Assembly (NCBI RefSeq): GCF_016411825.1
Contig: NZ_JAEKMH010000001.1
Span: 372,001 to 436,000, forward strand
DNA: 64,000 nucleotides
Direction: 5' to 3'
Source of the DNA: Devosia sediminis
GTDB taxonomy: Bacteria; Pseudomonadota; Alphaproteobacteria; Rhizobiales; Devosiaceae
In this document: piece after piece, positions 29,798-37,898 of the stretch
Layout of the letters: every line of letters starts with the position of its first letter
Position numbering within the stretch: the stretch's first letter is position 1
Translations under genes and position numbers: made by a program
Notes under the pieces: generated by a model
Seen by the model: the letters and a program-made list of their open reading frames with translations, nothing else
Database searches by the model: none
Told to the model about the DNA's origin: nothing

Positions 29798-31954
29798 ATG
29801 ACGAGGCGGACTTTCAGCAGGACCAAACGGCGGAACGAGGGGCGTTGGCTGCTGGCCGGACTGCTGATGGCGACTACGGCTCTGGTGATGATCCCGGAAG
29901 CAGAAGCGCAGGCCCGGATTGACCGGATCATCGGCAATGTCGGATGGACGAATTCGATCGGTGTCGAAACCATGAGCGGCAATGGCGCTTACATTGGCGG
30001 GGTCCTCCAAAATGTAAATTCCGGCCAGATGCGGGCGACGCGCTGGGGCATGGACGGCGCGGCGCTGGAACTGGATGCGAGCATCGGCGCAAGTTCCTAC
30101 CTCACCGGCCTTTCCTGGGACGGGTCGGTCGCGGCCGGCTTCTCGAACTTTATTAACTCCCCGGGCGCCTTCCGGTGGACCGAGGCCGGCGGCGTCGAAT
30201 ATATCGGCTCACTCGGCGGCAATCGCAGCGTTGCCTATGACATATCGAATGACGGCGAAGTCATCGTCGGTTTCGCGCGTCGAACAGATGGATTGGACAA
30301 GCGCTTCGTGTGGATCAAGGATGCGACCACGGGTGTCGTCACCAATCCGCAAATGTATGAGCTGATCTCCGCTACCTCCGCATTCAATGTCGAGATCGGC
30401 GGGATATCCGGGAACGGACGCTATGTAGCGGGCGCGGAGGATAGTCTCCCCGGCTACGTCGCCTATCGCTATGACATCAGCGACATAGAGAGCGGCGTGG
30501 TAACTCATCTAGCTCTCGGGCACCTAGGTGGGGATTGGGCTGTGACCCGCGACCTTTCCACCGATGGCCGTGTGATCGTGGGCTACTCCGAGCAAGACGT
30601 CGCACAAGGCGGCAATTATCGCGCGTTCCGATGGGTTGAAGGCGCAACGGGCGGATACAATGGCGGGGCGATGTATGACCTCGGCACGTTGGGTGGCGAC
30701 AGGAGTTATGCCTTTGCCGTCTCCGGGGATGGCAATGTCGCGGTCGGCCAGGCCGAGACGGCAGGCGCGGAATATATCGCCTTCCGCTGGGCCGAGGAGA
30801 CCGGCATGCTGGCCGTTGCCGACTGGTTGCGCGCGGCGGGCGTCAACGTCGACAATACGCTGGTAAACGCCTCCGCCACGAACGACGATGGCAGTATCGT
30901 GAGCGGTATCCTCAACAACGATGACGGCGAGCAGGAAATCTATATCGCCCGTGTCGCGCCTCCGCCGGCACCTGGCCCCAACCCCAACCCCAATCCCGGC
31001 CCGCAGCCGGGTACGGGGTTGATGAATGTCTCGGAATATCAGCAGACGCTCTATGCCGGCGCCGGCGGCATTGCCAGCGCGGGCGAGTTCCTCTCCTGGC
31101 TGCCGATGAATGGTGCGCATCACCGGCCGCTGATGCTGACGCCGGAGCTTGATGGCGACATGTGCGCCTGGGCGACGGGTGACTTTGCCCATCACGGTGG
31201 TACCTCCATGGGTATTGGCCTTGCCGAAGTCGGCGCCTGCACGGACCTGGCCGGGGGCGCGGTGCGGATCGGCGGCGCGGTGGGCACGACGCGGTCCTGG
31301 CAGGACCTGGCGCTGGGCGGGTCGAGCCGCATGGCGGGTCAGTATGTGCTGGGGGAGGTAGACTGGCAGCCCGACGGCACGCCGCTGCTCCTTTCGGTCA
31401 CCGGCATGCTGGGCGGCTGGCAGGCCAATGTGGATCGCGCCTATTCGAATGGTGCCGATACGGCCATTTCGAGCGGACAGACCAATGCCATGGGTGGCGT
31501 GGTGCGGCTGCGCGCGGACTGGCTGGAAGCGGCGACACTGGGCAATACCACGATCAATCCGTGGACCTCGGTGAGCGTCGGGGCGCTGCATGTGGATGGC
31601 TATGCGGAAAGCGGCGGGCCGTTCCCGGCACGGTTCAATGCGCAGGACCTGAGCCATGTGGACGTGCGTCTCGGCCTCACCGCCATTACAGAGATCTCGA
31701 CCCAGACCAAGCTCTCCACCACGTTCGAAGTGGCGCATCGTACCGGCTCGGCGCCCACGGCGAGCGGTCAGGTCGATGGTCTCTTCGCCTTCTCGCTCGG
31801 TGGCGGACAGCAGTCCAACACCTGGCTGCGCGTCGGGGCCGAGCTTGACCACAAGATCAACGAGTCCCTGTCGCTTTCGGGCTCGGTGCACTTCGCCACG
31901 GCAGGCCGCGACCCGAGCGTTGCGGGCTCCATCGGCCTCAAGGGAGCTTTCTGA
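29798..31954 (+). CDS. HAF-repeat autotransporter 2
   Basis: A 718-residue paralog of the gene at 27507. The signal peptide (NEGRWLLAGLLMATTALVMIPEAEAQ) is nearly the same as in paralog 1. The HAF-repeat passenger (about 40-385) has clearly diverged. The linker is Pro-Asn-rich (GPNPNPNPGPQPG). The C-terminal barrel (about 407-718) differs from paralog 1 at only about ten of ~312 residues. The pattern is conserved export machinery with a variable displayed domain. The stop codon overlaps the start of the small secreted protein gene at 31954, so they are co-translated. No regulator gene lies between paralogs 1 and 2. Confidence 0.88.
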   Translation: MTRRTFSRTKRRNEGRWLLAGLLMATTALVMIPEAEAQARIDRIIGNVGWTNSIGVETMSGNGAYIGGVLQNVNSGQMRATRWGMDGAALELDASIGASSYLTGLSWDGSVAAGFSNFINSPGAFRWTEAGGVEYIGSLGGNRSVAYDISNDGEVIVGFARRTDGLDKRFVWIKDATTGVVTNPQMYELISATSAFNVEIGGISGNGRYVAGAEDSLPGYVAYRYDISDIESGVVTHLALGHLGGDWAVTRDLSTDGRVIVGYSEQDVAQGGNYRAFRWVEGATGGYNGGAMYDLGTLGGDRSYAFAVSGDGNVAVGQAETAGAEYIAFRWAEETGMLAVADWLRAAGVNVDNTLVNASATNDDGSIVSGILNNDDGEQEIYIARVAPPPAPGPNPNPNPGPQPGTGLMNVSEYQQTLYAGAGGIASAGEFLSWLPMNGAHHRPLMLTPELDGDMCAWATGDFAHHGGTSMGIGLAEVGACTDLAGGAVRIGGAVGTTRSWQDLALGGSSRMAGQYVLGEVDWQPDGTPLLLSVTGMLGGWQANVDRAYSNGADTAISSGQTNAMGGVVRLRADWLEAATLGNTTINPWTSVSVGALHVDGYAESGGPFPARFNAQDLSHVDVRLGLTAITEISTQTKLSTTFEVAHRTGSAPTASGQVDGLFAFSLGGGQQSNTWLRVGAELDHKINESLSLSGSVHFATAGRDPSVAGSIGLKGAF

Positions 31955-32475
31955 TGACGTCTCGTCTTCTCAATGCCGCCGCACTGGCGCTGGCCGTCGG
32001 CGCCGTGTCGTCGGTGCTGGCCTTCGTGATCACGCCGCAATCGGTATTGGCCCTCGACGCCGGCGAAGCGGAAGGCGTGATCTCGGTGATGGAAGTGCTG
32101 ACCGAGGAATTCGGGGAGAGCATGACCACCGATGCGGCCGAAAGCTTCTATGACTATGACTCCCTCGACAGCACCATGCTCATCGAGGAGGCCGGCTTCG
32201 ACCGCGATAGCTGGATTGCTGCCTATGAGGCGGTTTCGGCGGGCTACATGGCGATCATTCCGCAGGACCAGATCGATGCCATGTTCGCCGAGCCGCTGGC
32301 CCTGCTCGATGCCTCCGAGCTGCCGGAGGACCAGAAGGCGGAGATGCGCCGGCACGTCGAAGGTCTGATGGTCGAGATGCAGGCTCTGCGCGAGCGCGGC
32401 CAGGCCCATGCCGATGTGGTCCGCCCCTTTGAAAGCCGGCTTGCAGCGCTGTTCGCCGGCTCTTTCGGCGAGTGA
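31954..32475 (+). CDS. secreted helical protein coupled to HAF autotransporter 2
   Basis: A 173-residue protein with an N-terminal hydrophobic export signal (LLNAAALALAVGAVSSVLAFVI) and an acidic, helical mature part, ending in an amphipathic helix ERGQAHADVVRPFESRLAALF. No family recognised. The ATG shares its A with the autotransporter's TGA stop (TGATG), so translation is coupled. The coupling suggests a role in the autotransporter's periplasmic transit or surface complex, which is inference. Confidence 0.65.
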   Translation: MTSRLLNAAALALAVGAVSSVLAFVITPQSVLALDAGEAEGVISVMEVLTEEFGESMTTDAAESFYDYDSLDSTMLIEEAGFDRDSWIAAYEAVSAGYMAIIPQDQIDAMFAEPLALLDASELPEDQKAEMRRHVEGLMVEMQALRERGQAHADVVRPFESRLAALFAGSFGE

Positions 32476-32484
32476 CATGACCCT

Positions 32485-32513
32485 GGGCGGCGCGCTTCTC
32501 CGGCGCGTCGCCC
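32485..32513 (+). terminator. GC-rich hairpin after the autotransporter 2 unit
   Basis: GGGCGGCGCG (32485-32494) and CGCGTCGCCC (32504-32513) pair with one wobble. No T-run follows. It lies just after the 32475 stop and before the third AraC gene. Confidence 0.4.
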
Positions 32514-32623
32514 GCCAGCCCGCGCGGCTTATCCGCAGCCTTTGCGCATAACTCTTGCCGTCTTGCCACAATAGGGTCAGCCGCTAGTTTGTGCGCTTTG
32601 TGCATGGACGGACATAGGCTTAC

Positions 32624-33571
32624 TTGAAGCATACTTGGCGTTTTTCATCGAAGCAGGAAAGCGTGGCGGGTGATTTCGACCCGTCCGGCCGGATCACACT
32701 CGAGGATGGGCCCTATCGGGGCTTTCTCGAGCATGTCCCGATCCGCGGCGGGCTGAGTCTTTTTCGCACCGAGGGCCAGTCGGACACGCCCTATGTGGTT
32801 TCGGCGCCGGGGGGCGGAGACGCCGACAACCTCGTTCTGGGCTGCATCGTCAGCGGCATCGGCGTGCTCGAAGCGCAAGGCAGTCCCGACCAGCTCTGGC
32901 GCGACAGCGGCCAGATCTATGCGGTGAGCATTGCCGACCGCATTATCCGCTATCACTTGCAACCCGAAGAGACCTTTCGCTCGGTGGCCCTGATGCTGAC
33001 GCCAGAAGGGTTGGACGAACTGGCGCGGGACCACGACCTGCCCGAGCTGGCACGGCGGCGCTGCGGGCCGATCTCGGCCATGCGCGCAGCGGCTCCGCTG
33101 GCCCGGAAAGTGGCGAACGACCTGCTCAATCCGACCTATGCGGGCCCGATGCAGCGGCTCTATCGCGAAGGCAAGTCGGTCGAACTGCTGGCCCTGCAAC
33201 TGGGCCTCCTGGCGACGGGCCGGGAAAGCGAACTTACCAGCCAGGAATTGCGGCGGGTGCGCGAGGCGCGGGAGCTGTTGGCGTCCAACCTGCAGGAGCC
33301 GCCCGACCTGCATACCCTCGCGGCGGCGGTGGGTCTGCGGACCAAGCGGCTCAACCAGGGATTTCGCGAACTCTACGGTACGACGGTGTTCGACCTGCTG
33401 CTCGACATGCGCATGAGCGCGGCGCGCGACATGCTCGACCAGGGGCTCGATATGCCGCTCAAGCAACTCGCGTGGGCCCTGGGCTATCGGCAATCGAGCA
33501 ATTTCATCTCGGCCTTCCGCCGCCGCTTCGGCGTGTCGCCGGGCGCCTATCGCAGCCGGCCGCGCGACTAA
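32624..33571 (+). CDS. AraC-family regulator, PchR-like (paralog 3 of 3)
   Basis: A 315-residue paralog of the regulators at 25281 and 26400. It shares DNLVLGCIVSGIGVLEAQG and SVALMLTPEGLDELA. The DNA-binding part reads LAAAVGLRTKRLNQGFRELYGTTVFDLLLDMRMSAARDML, then AFRRRFGVSPGAYR. The start appears to be TTG at 32624, since alignment with paralog 2 begins there and an ATG at 32604 runs into a stop. A rare start codon may keep levels low. It lies just upstream of the third HAF autotransporter. Confidence 0.88.
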   Translation: MKHTWRFSSKQESVAGDFDPSGRITLEDGPYRGFLEHVPIRGGLSLFRTEGQSDTPYVVSAPGGGDADNLVLGCIVSGIGVLEAQGSPDQLWRDSGQIYAVSIADRIIRYHLQPEETFRSVALMLTPEGLDELARDHDLPELARRRCGPISAMRAAAPLARKVANDLLNPTYAGPMQRLYREGKSVELLALQLGLLATGRESELTSQELRRVREARELLASNLQEPPDLHTLAAAVGLRTKRLNQGFRELYGTTVFDLLLDMRMSAARDMLDQGLDMPLKQLAWALGYRQSSNFISAFRRRFGVSPGAYRSRPRD

Positions 33572-33697
33572 GCCTGCGCACTTATGTGGCTGGCATTGCA
33601 CGGCTTCCTCGCGGTTATGCAATCCGGCAATCACATTGGCCTGAGGGCACATTCGTTGTCCCGCTGACCCGATGACAGCAGTTTCCCGGCAATGAGC

Positions 33698-33722
33698 CCG
33701 CTCCCCCGAACGGAGCGGCTTT
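33698..33722 (+). promoter_or_regulatory. leader hairpin before HAF autotransporter 3
   Basis: CCGCTCC (33698-33704) pairs with GGAGCGG (33712-33718) and extends with a bulge into AG/CT; TTT follows, then the ribosome site ATCGGGAG. The stem sequence differs from the other two leaders but its position and layout are the same. Confidence 0.55.
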
Positions 33723-33741
33723 GCCTATCGGGAGCTGACCT

Positions 33742-35844
33742 ATGACCTTTCTACGTACCCTTTCCGTCGCCGCGCTGGCCACGACCGCGTTGAGCGCGCC
33801 CGTTTGGGCTGCGGGCTCGATATTCACGCCTGGAGAAATCGTGCCGGGGTATTACTGGCTCGGTGCCGAAGGGGTCAGCGGCAACGGGCAGTACGTCACC
33901 GGGCGCGGCTACGATGGGTCGCATCATGTGTCGTTCTTGCTGGGGCCGGATGGCGTCGTGGTGCCCATTACCGATCCCGGTGGCTGGGCCGTGCTGACCA
34001 CCGACGTCTCGAATACCGGCGCAGTCGTCGGGCAGATGACGTCCATCCTGACCGATTCCTTCCGCTGGACCGAGGCGGGAGGCTACGAGAATCTGGGGCG
34101 GCTTGAAATGCTCAATGGCGGATCGAGCTTTGCCAATGCCATTTCAAATGATGGTTCGCGCATCGTCGGTCACAGCTTCAAGCCATCCAACGGCTTTTAC
34201 GAGGCCTATGTTTTCGTCGATGGCGCAACCACTGGCGTCTTTGGCAACGAGCAGATGTATGGGCTGGGCACACTGGCGGGTGGGTTCGAAACCACCGGTG
34301 CAGATATTTCCGGCAATGGCTTGTGGGCCACGGGCACAGGCTCGATTTCGTCCGGCGATGCGCGCGCCGTCCGCTGGTCGCTGGCCGATATCGAGACGGC
34401 CTGGACCACCATCGAGGACCTGGGCACGCTCGGCGGCTTTTATTCGGTCGGCCAGGGCGTCAGCAACGATGGCAGGGTGGTCGTCGGTAATTCCGGCAAT
34501 GCAGCCGGCCATGACCGCGCTTTCCGCTGGGTCGAGGGTGCGACGGGCGGCGTCGGAGGCAATGTGCAGATGTACGACCTCGGCACGCTGGGCGGCGACC
34601 ATTCCTACGCCACTGCGGTGTCGGCCGATGGCTCGGTCGTGGTCGGCGGCGCCGACGACGCCGGTAACCATACGACGGCCTATCGCTGGTCCACTGCAAC
34701 CGGCATGGTTTCCGTTGCGGACTGGCTGACGGCCAATGGCGTTGCCGTCAACTCGACGATCGACAATGCCATGGGTGTCTCGGACGACGGCAATGTCATC
34801 GTCGGCCAGCATACGGTTGGCGGGATCGGTCGGTCCTATATCGCCCGCGTGGTTCCCGATCCGGTGCCGCCTCCGGGGCAGGAGCCTGGTGGCCAGCCCG
34901 GTGGCGGGTCGGGCCTGATGGACGTGGCGGAGTATACGCACACACTGCTGGCCAATGCGCGGGCGGCGCAGATGGGCGTGGACCTGACCTGGATGCCGCT
35001 TAACGGCGCGCATCACCGGCCGCTGATGACGCAGGACCGGATGGAAGACGAAGCCTGCCTGTGGAGCGTCAGCGACCTGGCCTACAAGGCCAATACCGAT
35101 AGCGGCATTGCGCTGAGTGAAGTGGGTGCCTGCGGCGCGCTGGGCAATGGCGTGGTGGCGGGGCTCGGCGTCGGCGCCAGCACGTCGTGGCAGGGCCTGT
35201 CGATGGGGGGCACTGCCCAGCTCTCCGGCGCCTATGTGATGGGCGAGGTTGACTGGAACCCCGACGGGACGCCGCTGCTGCTGTCGCTGACCGGCGTGGT
35301 TGGCGGGTGGCAGGCCAGCATCAACCGCGCCTATAGCAATGGCGCGAATACCGACATGTCGCAGGGATCGACCGGCGTGACGGCGGGCGTCATCCGCGCG
35401 CGGATCGACTGGCTCGATGCGGCGCAGTTCGGCAATGTCAGCATCAATCCGTGGATTTCGGGCGCGCTGGGCCGCACCGATATGGGCGGCTATACCGAGA
35501 GCGGCGGGGCGTTTCCGGCCCGGTTCGACGGGCAGAGCCAGGTGCAGGGCGAGGTGCGGCTGGGCGTGACGGCGGAAGCTGAACTTTCGCCGCAGACGAC
35601 GCTGAGCGGCACGCTGGAAGTGGCGCATAGGAGCGGCGGCGCGCCGGGTGCCAGCGGCCAGGTGCTGGGTCTCTTCGATTTCAGCCAGGGCGGCGGCAGC
35701 CATGGCGCGACCTGGGCCCGGGCAGGCCTCGACCTGGACCACGCGATCAGCGAAGACCTGTCGTTGTCGGGCTCGGTGCATGTGGCCAGCCAGGGCCAGG
35801 ATGCCACGATTTCAGGATCGCTCGGCCTGCGCGCAACCTTCTGA
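33742..35844 (+). CDS. HAF-repeat autotransporter 3
   Basis: A 700-residue HAF autotransporter. The signal peptide ends near APVWAAG. HAF repeats span about 25-375 (repeated DLGTLGG, AFRW and GRVVVG-type phrases), then a Pro/Gly linker (PPPGQEPGGQPGGGS). The C-terminal barrel (from about 391, LMDVAEYTHTLLANARAAQ) ends SGSLGLRATF. The barrel is homologous to the other two but well diverged, for example TWMPLNGAHHRPLM against SWLPMNGAHHRPLM. It is preceded by AraC paralog 3 and a leader hairpin, and followed by a strong terminator hairpin. It is probably surface exposed; ligand unknown. Confidence 0.88.
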   Translation: MTFLRTLSVAALATTALSAPVWAAGSIFTPGEIVPGYYWLGAEGVSGNGQYVTGRGYDGSHHVSFLLGPDGVVVPITDPGGWAVLTTDVSNTGAVVGQMTSILTDSFRWTEAGGYENLGRLEMLNGGSSFANAISNDGSRIVGHSFKPSNGFYEAYVFVDGATTGVFGNEQMYGLGTLAGGFETTGADISGNGLWATGTGSISSGDARAVRWSLADIETAWTTIEDLGTLGGFYSVGQGVSNDGRVVVGNSGNAAGHDRAFRWVEGATGGVGGNVQMYDLGTLGGDHSYATAVSADGSVVVGGADDAGNHTTAYRWSTATGMVSVADWLTANGVAVNSTIDNAMGVSDDGNVIVGQHTVGGIGRSYIARVVPDPVPPPGQEPGGQPGGGSGLMDVAEYTHTLLANARAAQMGVDLTWMPLNGAHHRPLMTQDRMEDEACLWSVSDLAYKANTDSGIALSEVGACGALGNGVVAGLGVGASTSWQGLSMGGTAQLSGAYVMGEVDWNPDGTPLLLSLTGVVGGWQASINRAYSNGANTDMSQGSTGVTAGVIRARIDWLDAAQFGNVSINPWISGALGRTDMGGYTESGGAFPARFDGQSQVQGEVRLGVTAEAELSPQTTLSGTLEVAHRSGGAPGASGQVLGLFDFSQGGGSHGATWARAGLDLDHAISEDLSLSGSVHVASQGQDATISGSLGLRATF

Positions 35845-35872
35845 CCTTCCCGGCTGGAGCGCGAGGCAAGCG

Positions 35873-35902
35873 AGAGGCGCCGTCCCGGTAGACGGCGCCT
35901 CT
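35873..35902. terminator. strong bidirectional hairpin between convergent genes
   Basis: AGAGGCGCCGTC (35873-35884) and GACGGCGCCTCT (35891-35902) form a perfect 12-pair stem with a 6-base loop, followed by TGACTTTT. It ends autotransporter 3 and probably the leftward gene at 35933. Confidence 0.7.
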
Positions 35903-35932
35903 GACTTTTCCGGGCAGCAGACGGCGTCGGTG

Positions 35933-36502
35933 TCAGTAGACGCGGATGGAGGAGAGCTGGCTGGCGAGCAGCGGATCGAGATGCGGTTCGCTCTCGAGGA
36001 TGCGCTCGCAATAGGACTGGAAGAAGCGGTCGCGGCAGATGGCGGCGCTGGTCGGCGTGGTGACCGCGATCGAGCGGATGCGGTTGTCCCAGCCCCAGGT
36101 GGCAAGATCCTGGAAGACTTCGCCGGTATTGGCGCAGAAGGAGCGGCCGGTGAAATTGGTGCCTTCGTAGAAGCACATGCTGCCGCCCGCGACGTCGGGC
36201 CAGTCGTTGTCCGAGTCGAGAATGGGCCAGTGCGGATCCTTGCCGAAATCGACCGAGTAGGCGTTGGTCCAGCCGCGGCCGCCGGGACCATCGACATTGC
36301 ACCAGAGCTTCTGGCAGCGGAGAATCTTGATGGCCACCTCGCCGGGGATTTCGCCGGTGATGTCGTAATTGGTGCCCGGACCGGTGCGCAGGACCAGCGT
36401 CTCTCGGCTCCAGCCGTGGCTGCCGGCCTCGGTCTCGGACATAGCCGGCGCGGCGGGAAGCAGGAGGGCAAGGGCCAGTCCAAAGGCAGCAAGCAGACGC
36501 AT
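35933..36502 (-). CDS. secreted SH3-like and I36/crystallin-like domain protein
   Basis: A 189-residue exported protein. The signal peptide ends at about AMSETEAG. An SH3b-like domain covers about 33-80 (LVLRTGPGTNYDITGEIPG, with a CQKLWCNV Cys pair). A beta/gamma-crystallin-like (peptidase inhibitor I36) module covers about 108-147: MCFYEGTNFTGRSFC, then WDNRIRSI. A Cys-containing tail follows. Even numbers of Cys suggest disulfides in the periplasm. It is a paralog of the gene at 36610. Cell-wall or inhibitor roles are possible, but function is unknown. Confidence 0.75.
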   Translation of the reverse strand: MRLLAAFGLALALLLPAAPAMSETEAGSHGWSRETLVLRTGPGTNYDITGEIPGEVAIKILRCQKLWCNVDGPGGRGWTNAYSVDFGKDPHWPILDSDNDWPDVAGGSMCFYEGTNFTGRSFCANTGEVFQDLATWGWDNRIRSIAVTTPTSAAICRDRFFQSYCERILESEPHLDPLLASQLSSIRVY

Positions 36503-36556
36503 GACAAATCACCTCGGTCGATAGGCTTCAAGGTTAGCGGGAGCCGAAGCAAAAGC

Positions 36557-36586
36557 AAAGCGCCGCCCATTGCGGGGCGGCGCTTT
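36557..36586 (-). terminator. intrinsic terminator after SH3/I36 gene
   Basis: AAAGCGCCGCCC (36557-36568) and GGGCGGCGCTTT (36575-36586) form a perfect 12-pair stem; leftward transcripts run into TTTGCTTTTGC. It ends the gene at 36610. Confidence 0.8.
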
Positions 36587-36609
36587 CGATGCGGGTCAGG
36601 CCGAAACCA

Positions 36610-37275
36610 TCAGCGGGTGCGGATGGAGGCGATGTAGTTGTCGAAGTCGCCCAGCGACGAGGCGCTGGTGGTGTAGGTGCGGCACGACACGTAGTTCGGC
36701 TCCGAGCAGACCTGGACTTCGTAGCCATTCGGGTTCTGGACGGACGAGATGCGGTCGGTCCAGCTCCGCAGGTCGCGGGTCGACTGGCCGGGCTGCATGC
36801 AGAAGCTGTCGCCGCGGAAGTTGGTACGATCGAAGAAGCAGATTTCGTCGTAAACCGGCTGAATGACCGGCGGCTGCGGACGCGGCGGCTGGGGCTGCGG
36901 CTGGTTGCCGACACCGATGCTGATCTGCGGGCCATTGGGACCGCCGACGGTGAAACCGAAGCTGAGGCCCGGATTGGACGGGTTCACCGGGGCGCCACCG
37001 CCGCCGGTCAGGTAGGTGGCCGAAACCCAGCCATCGGGGCCAGGCTTGACGACATAGCACCAGGAGCCCTGGCAGCGCTGCACATCGACCTGCTGGCCGG
37101 CGCGGGCGACGTCCACGACGCCATAATTGGTGCCCGGGCCGGAGCGAACGTTGACATTGCCGGTCACCGTGCCAGGCGCAGCATAGGCGGCGGGCAGGAA
37201 GACGACCACGGCGGCGGCCGCGACGGCGACGCCGGTGGCCAGGTTGAGCAGGTTCTTGCGGGTCTGACGGTGCAT
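36610..37275 (-). CDS. secreted SH3-domain protein with I36/crystallin-like C-terminus
   Basis: A 221-residue exported protein. The signal segment (LATGVAVAAAAVVVFLPAAYA) leads to an SH3b domain at about 35-92 (NVRSGPGTNYGVVDVARAGQ, CQGSWCYVVKPGPDGWVSATYL). A Pro/Gln-rich linker (QPQPQPPRPQPP) follows, then an I36/crystallin-like module at about 145-221 (ICFFDRTNFRGDSFCMQPGQ, DRISSVQNPNGYEVQVC). The ATG at 37275 starts the signal peptide. The gene has its own terminator and lies tandem to its paralog at 35933. Family-level function is unknown; a structural or inhibitor role in the envelope is a guess. Confidence 0.78.
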   Translation of the reverse strand: MHRQTRKNLLNLATGVAVAAAAVVVFLPAAYAAPGTVTGNVNVRSGPGTNYGVVDVARAGQQVDVQRCQGSWCYVVKPGPDGWVSATYLTGGGGAPVNPSNPGLSFGFTVGGPNGPQISIGVGNQPQPQPPRPQPPVIQPVYDEICFFDRTNFRGDSFCMQPGQSTRDLRSWTDRISSVQNPNGYEVQVCSEPNYVSCRTYTTSASSLGDFDNYIASIRTR

Positions 37276-37505
37276 GACTTTTTCCCTCTGGTCTGGCCAT
37301 CCGGTCCCGGACATCCGGAACGACGCTTGCGGTGGCCGCGCCCAATTGTTTTCTGACTCCAGAAACGGAGCGCTGCTGAAAAGAGTTCCGGCAGGGATGT
37401 GGTGGAAGATGAATTCTGCCCCGCACCCGCCGGTCGCGTTGGCCGACAAAAAGCAGGTTCTGCCTGAATGCAGGCTGAACGGAAATCGGTCTTTGTGTTA
37501 ATGGT

Positions 37506-37895
37506 TTAGAGCGGCGGGATGGCGCGCTTGTTGCCATTCTCGTCGAGGGCGACATAGACGAAACGCCCCTCGGTGACCTTGACCCGGTCGGCCTGGCGAT
37601 TGCGGCGCGCCCAGGCTTCCATGCCGACAGTGATGGAGGTCGTGCCGACCCGTTCCACCGTCGTATAAACACAGAGCACATCGCCGACCTTGACCGGGGC
37701 GATGAAGGTCATGGCCTCGACCGCAACGGTGACGGTGCGGCCCCGGACCCGCTCATGCGCGGCGATGGAGCCGGCAATGTCCATCTGGCCCAGCACCCAG
37801 CCGCCGAAGATGTCGCCGGCAGGGTTGGTGTCGGCGGGCATGGCCAGCGTGCGGATGGTGAGGGCGCCCCGCGGCTCGGTGGAATCGGTCTGCAT
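37506..37895 (-). CDS. yciA: acyl-CoA thioesterase, YciA-like hotdog fold
   Basis: A 129-residue hotdog-fold thioesterase. The signature is DTNPAGDIFGGWVLGQMDIAG, which carries the Asn and Asp catalytic residues of the YciA/BFIT group, then VTVAVEAMTFIAPVKVGDVL. It hydrolyses acyl-CoA to free acid and CoA in the cytoplasm. It starts three bases after the thymidine kinase stop, so they share a transcript. Confidence 0.88.
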   Translation of the reverse strand: MQTDSTEPRGALTIRTLAMPADTNPAGDIFGGWVLGQMDIAGSIAAHERVRGRTVTVAVEAMTFIAPVKVGDVLCVYTTVERVGTTSITVGMEAWARRNRQADRVKVTEGRFVYVALDENGNKRAIPPL

Positions 37896-37898
37896 CGC

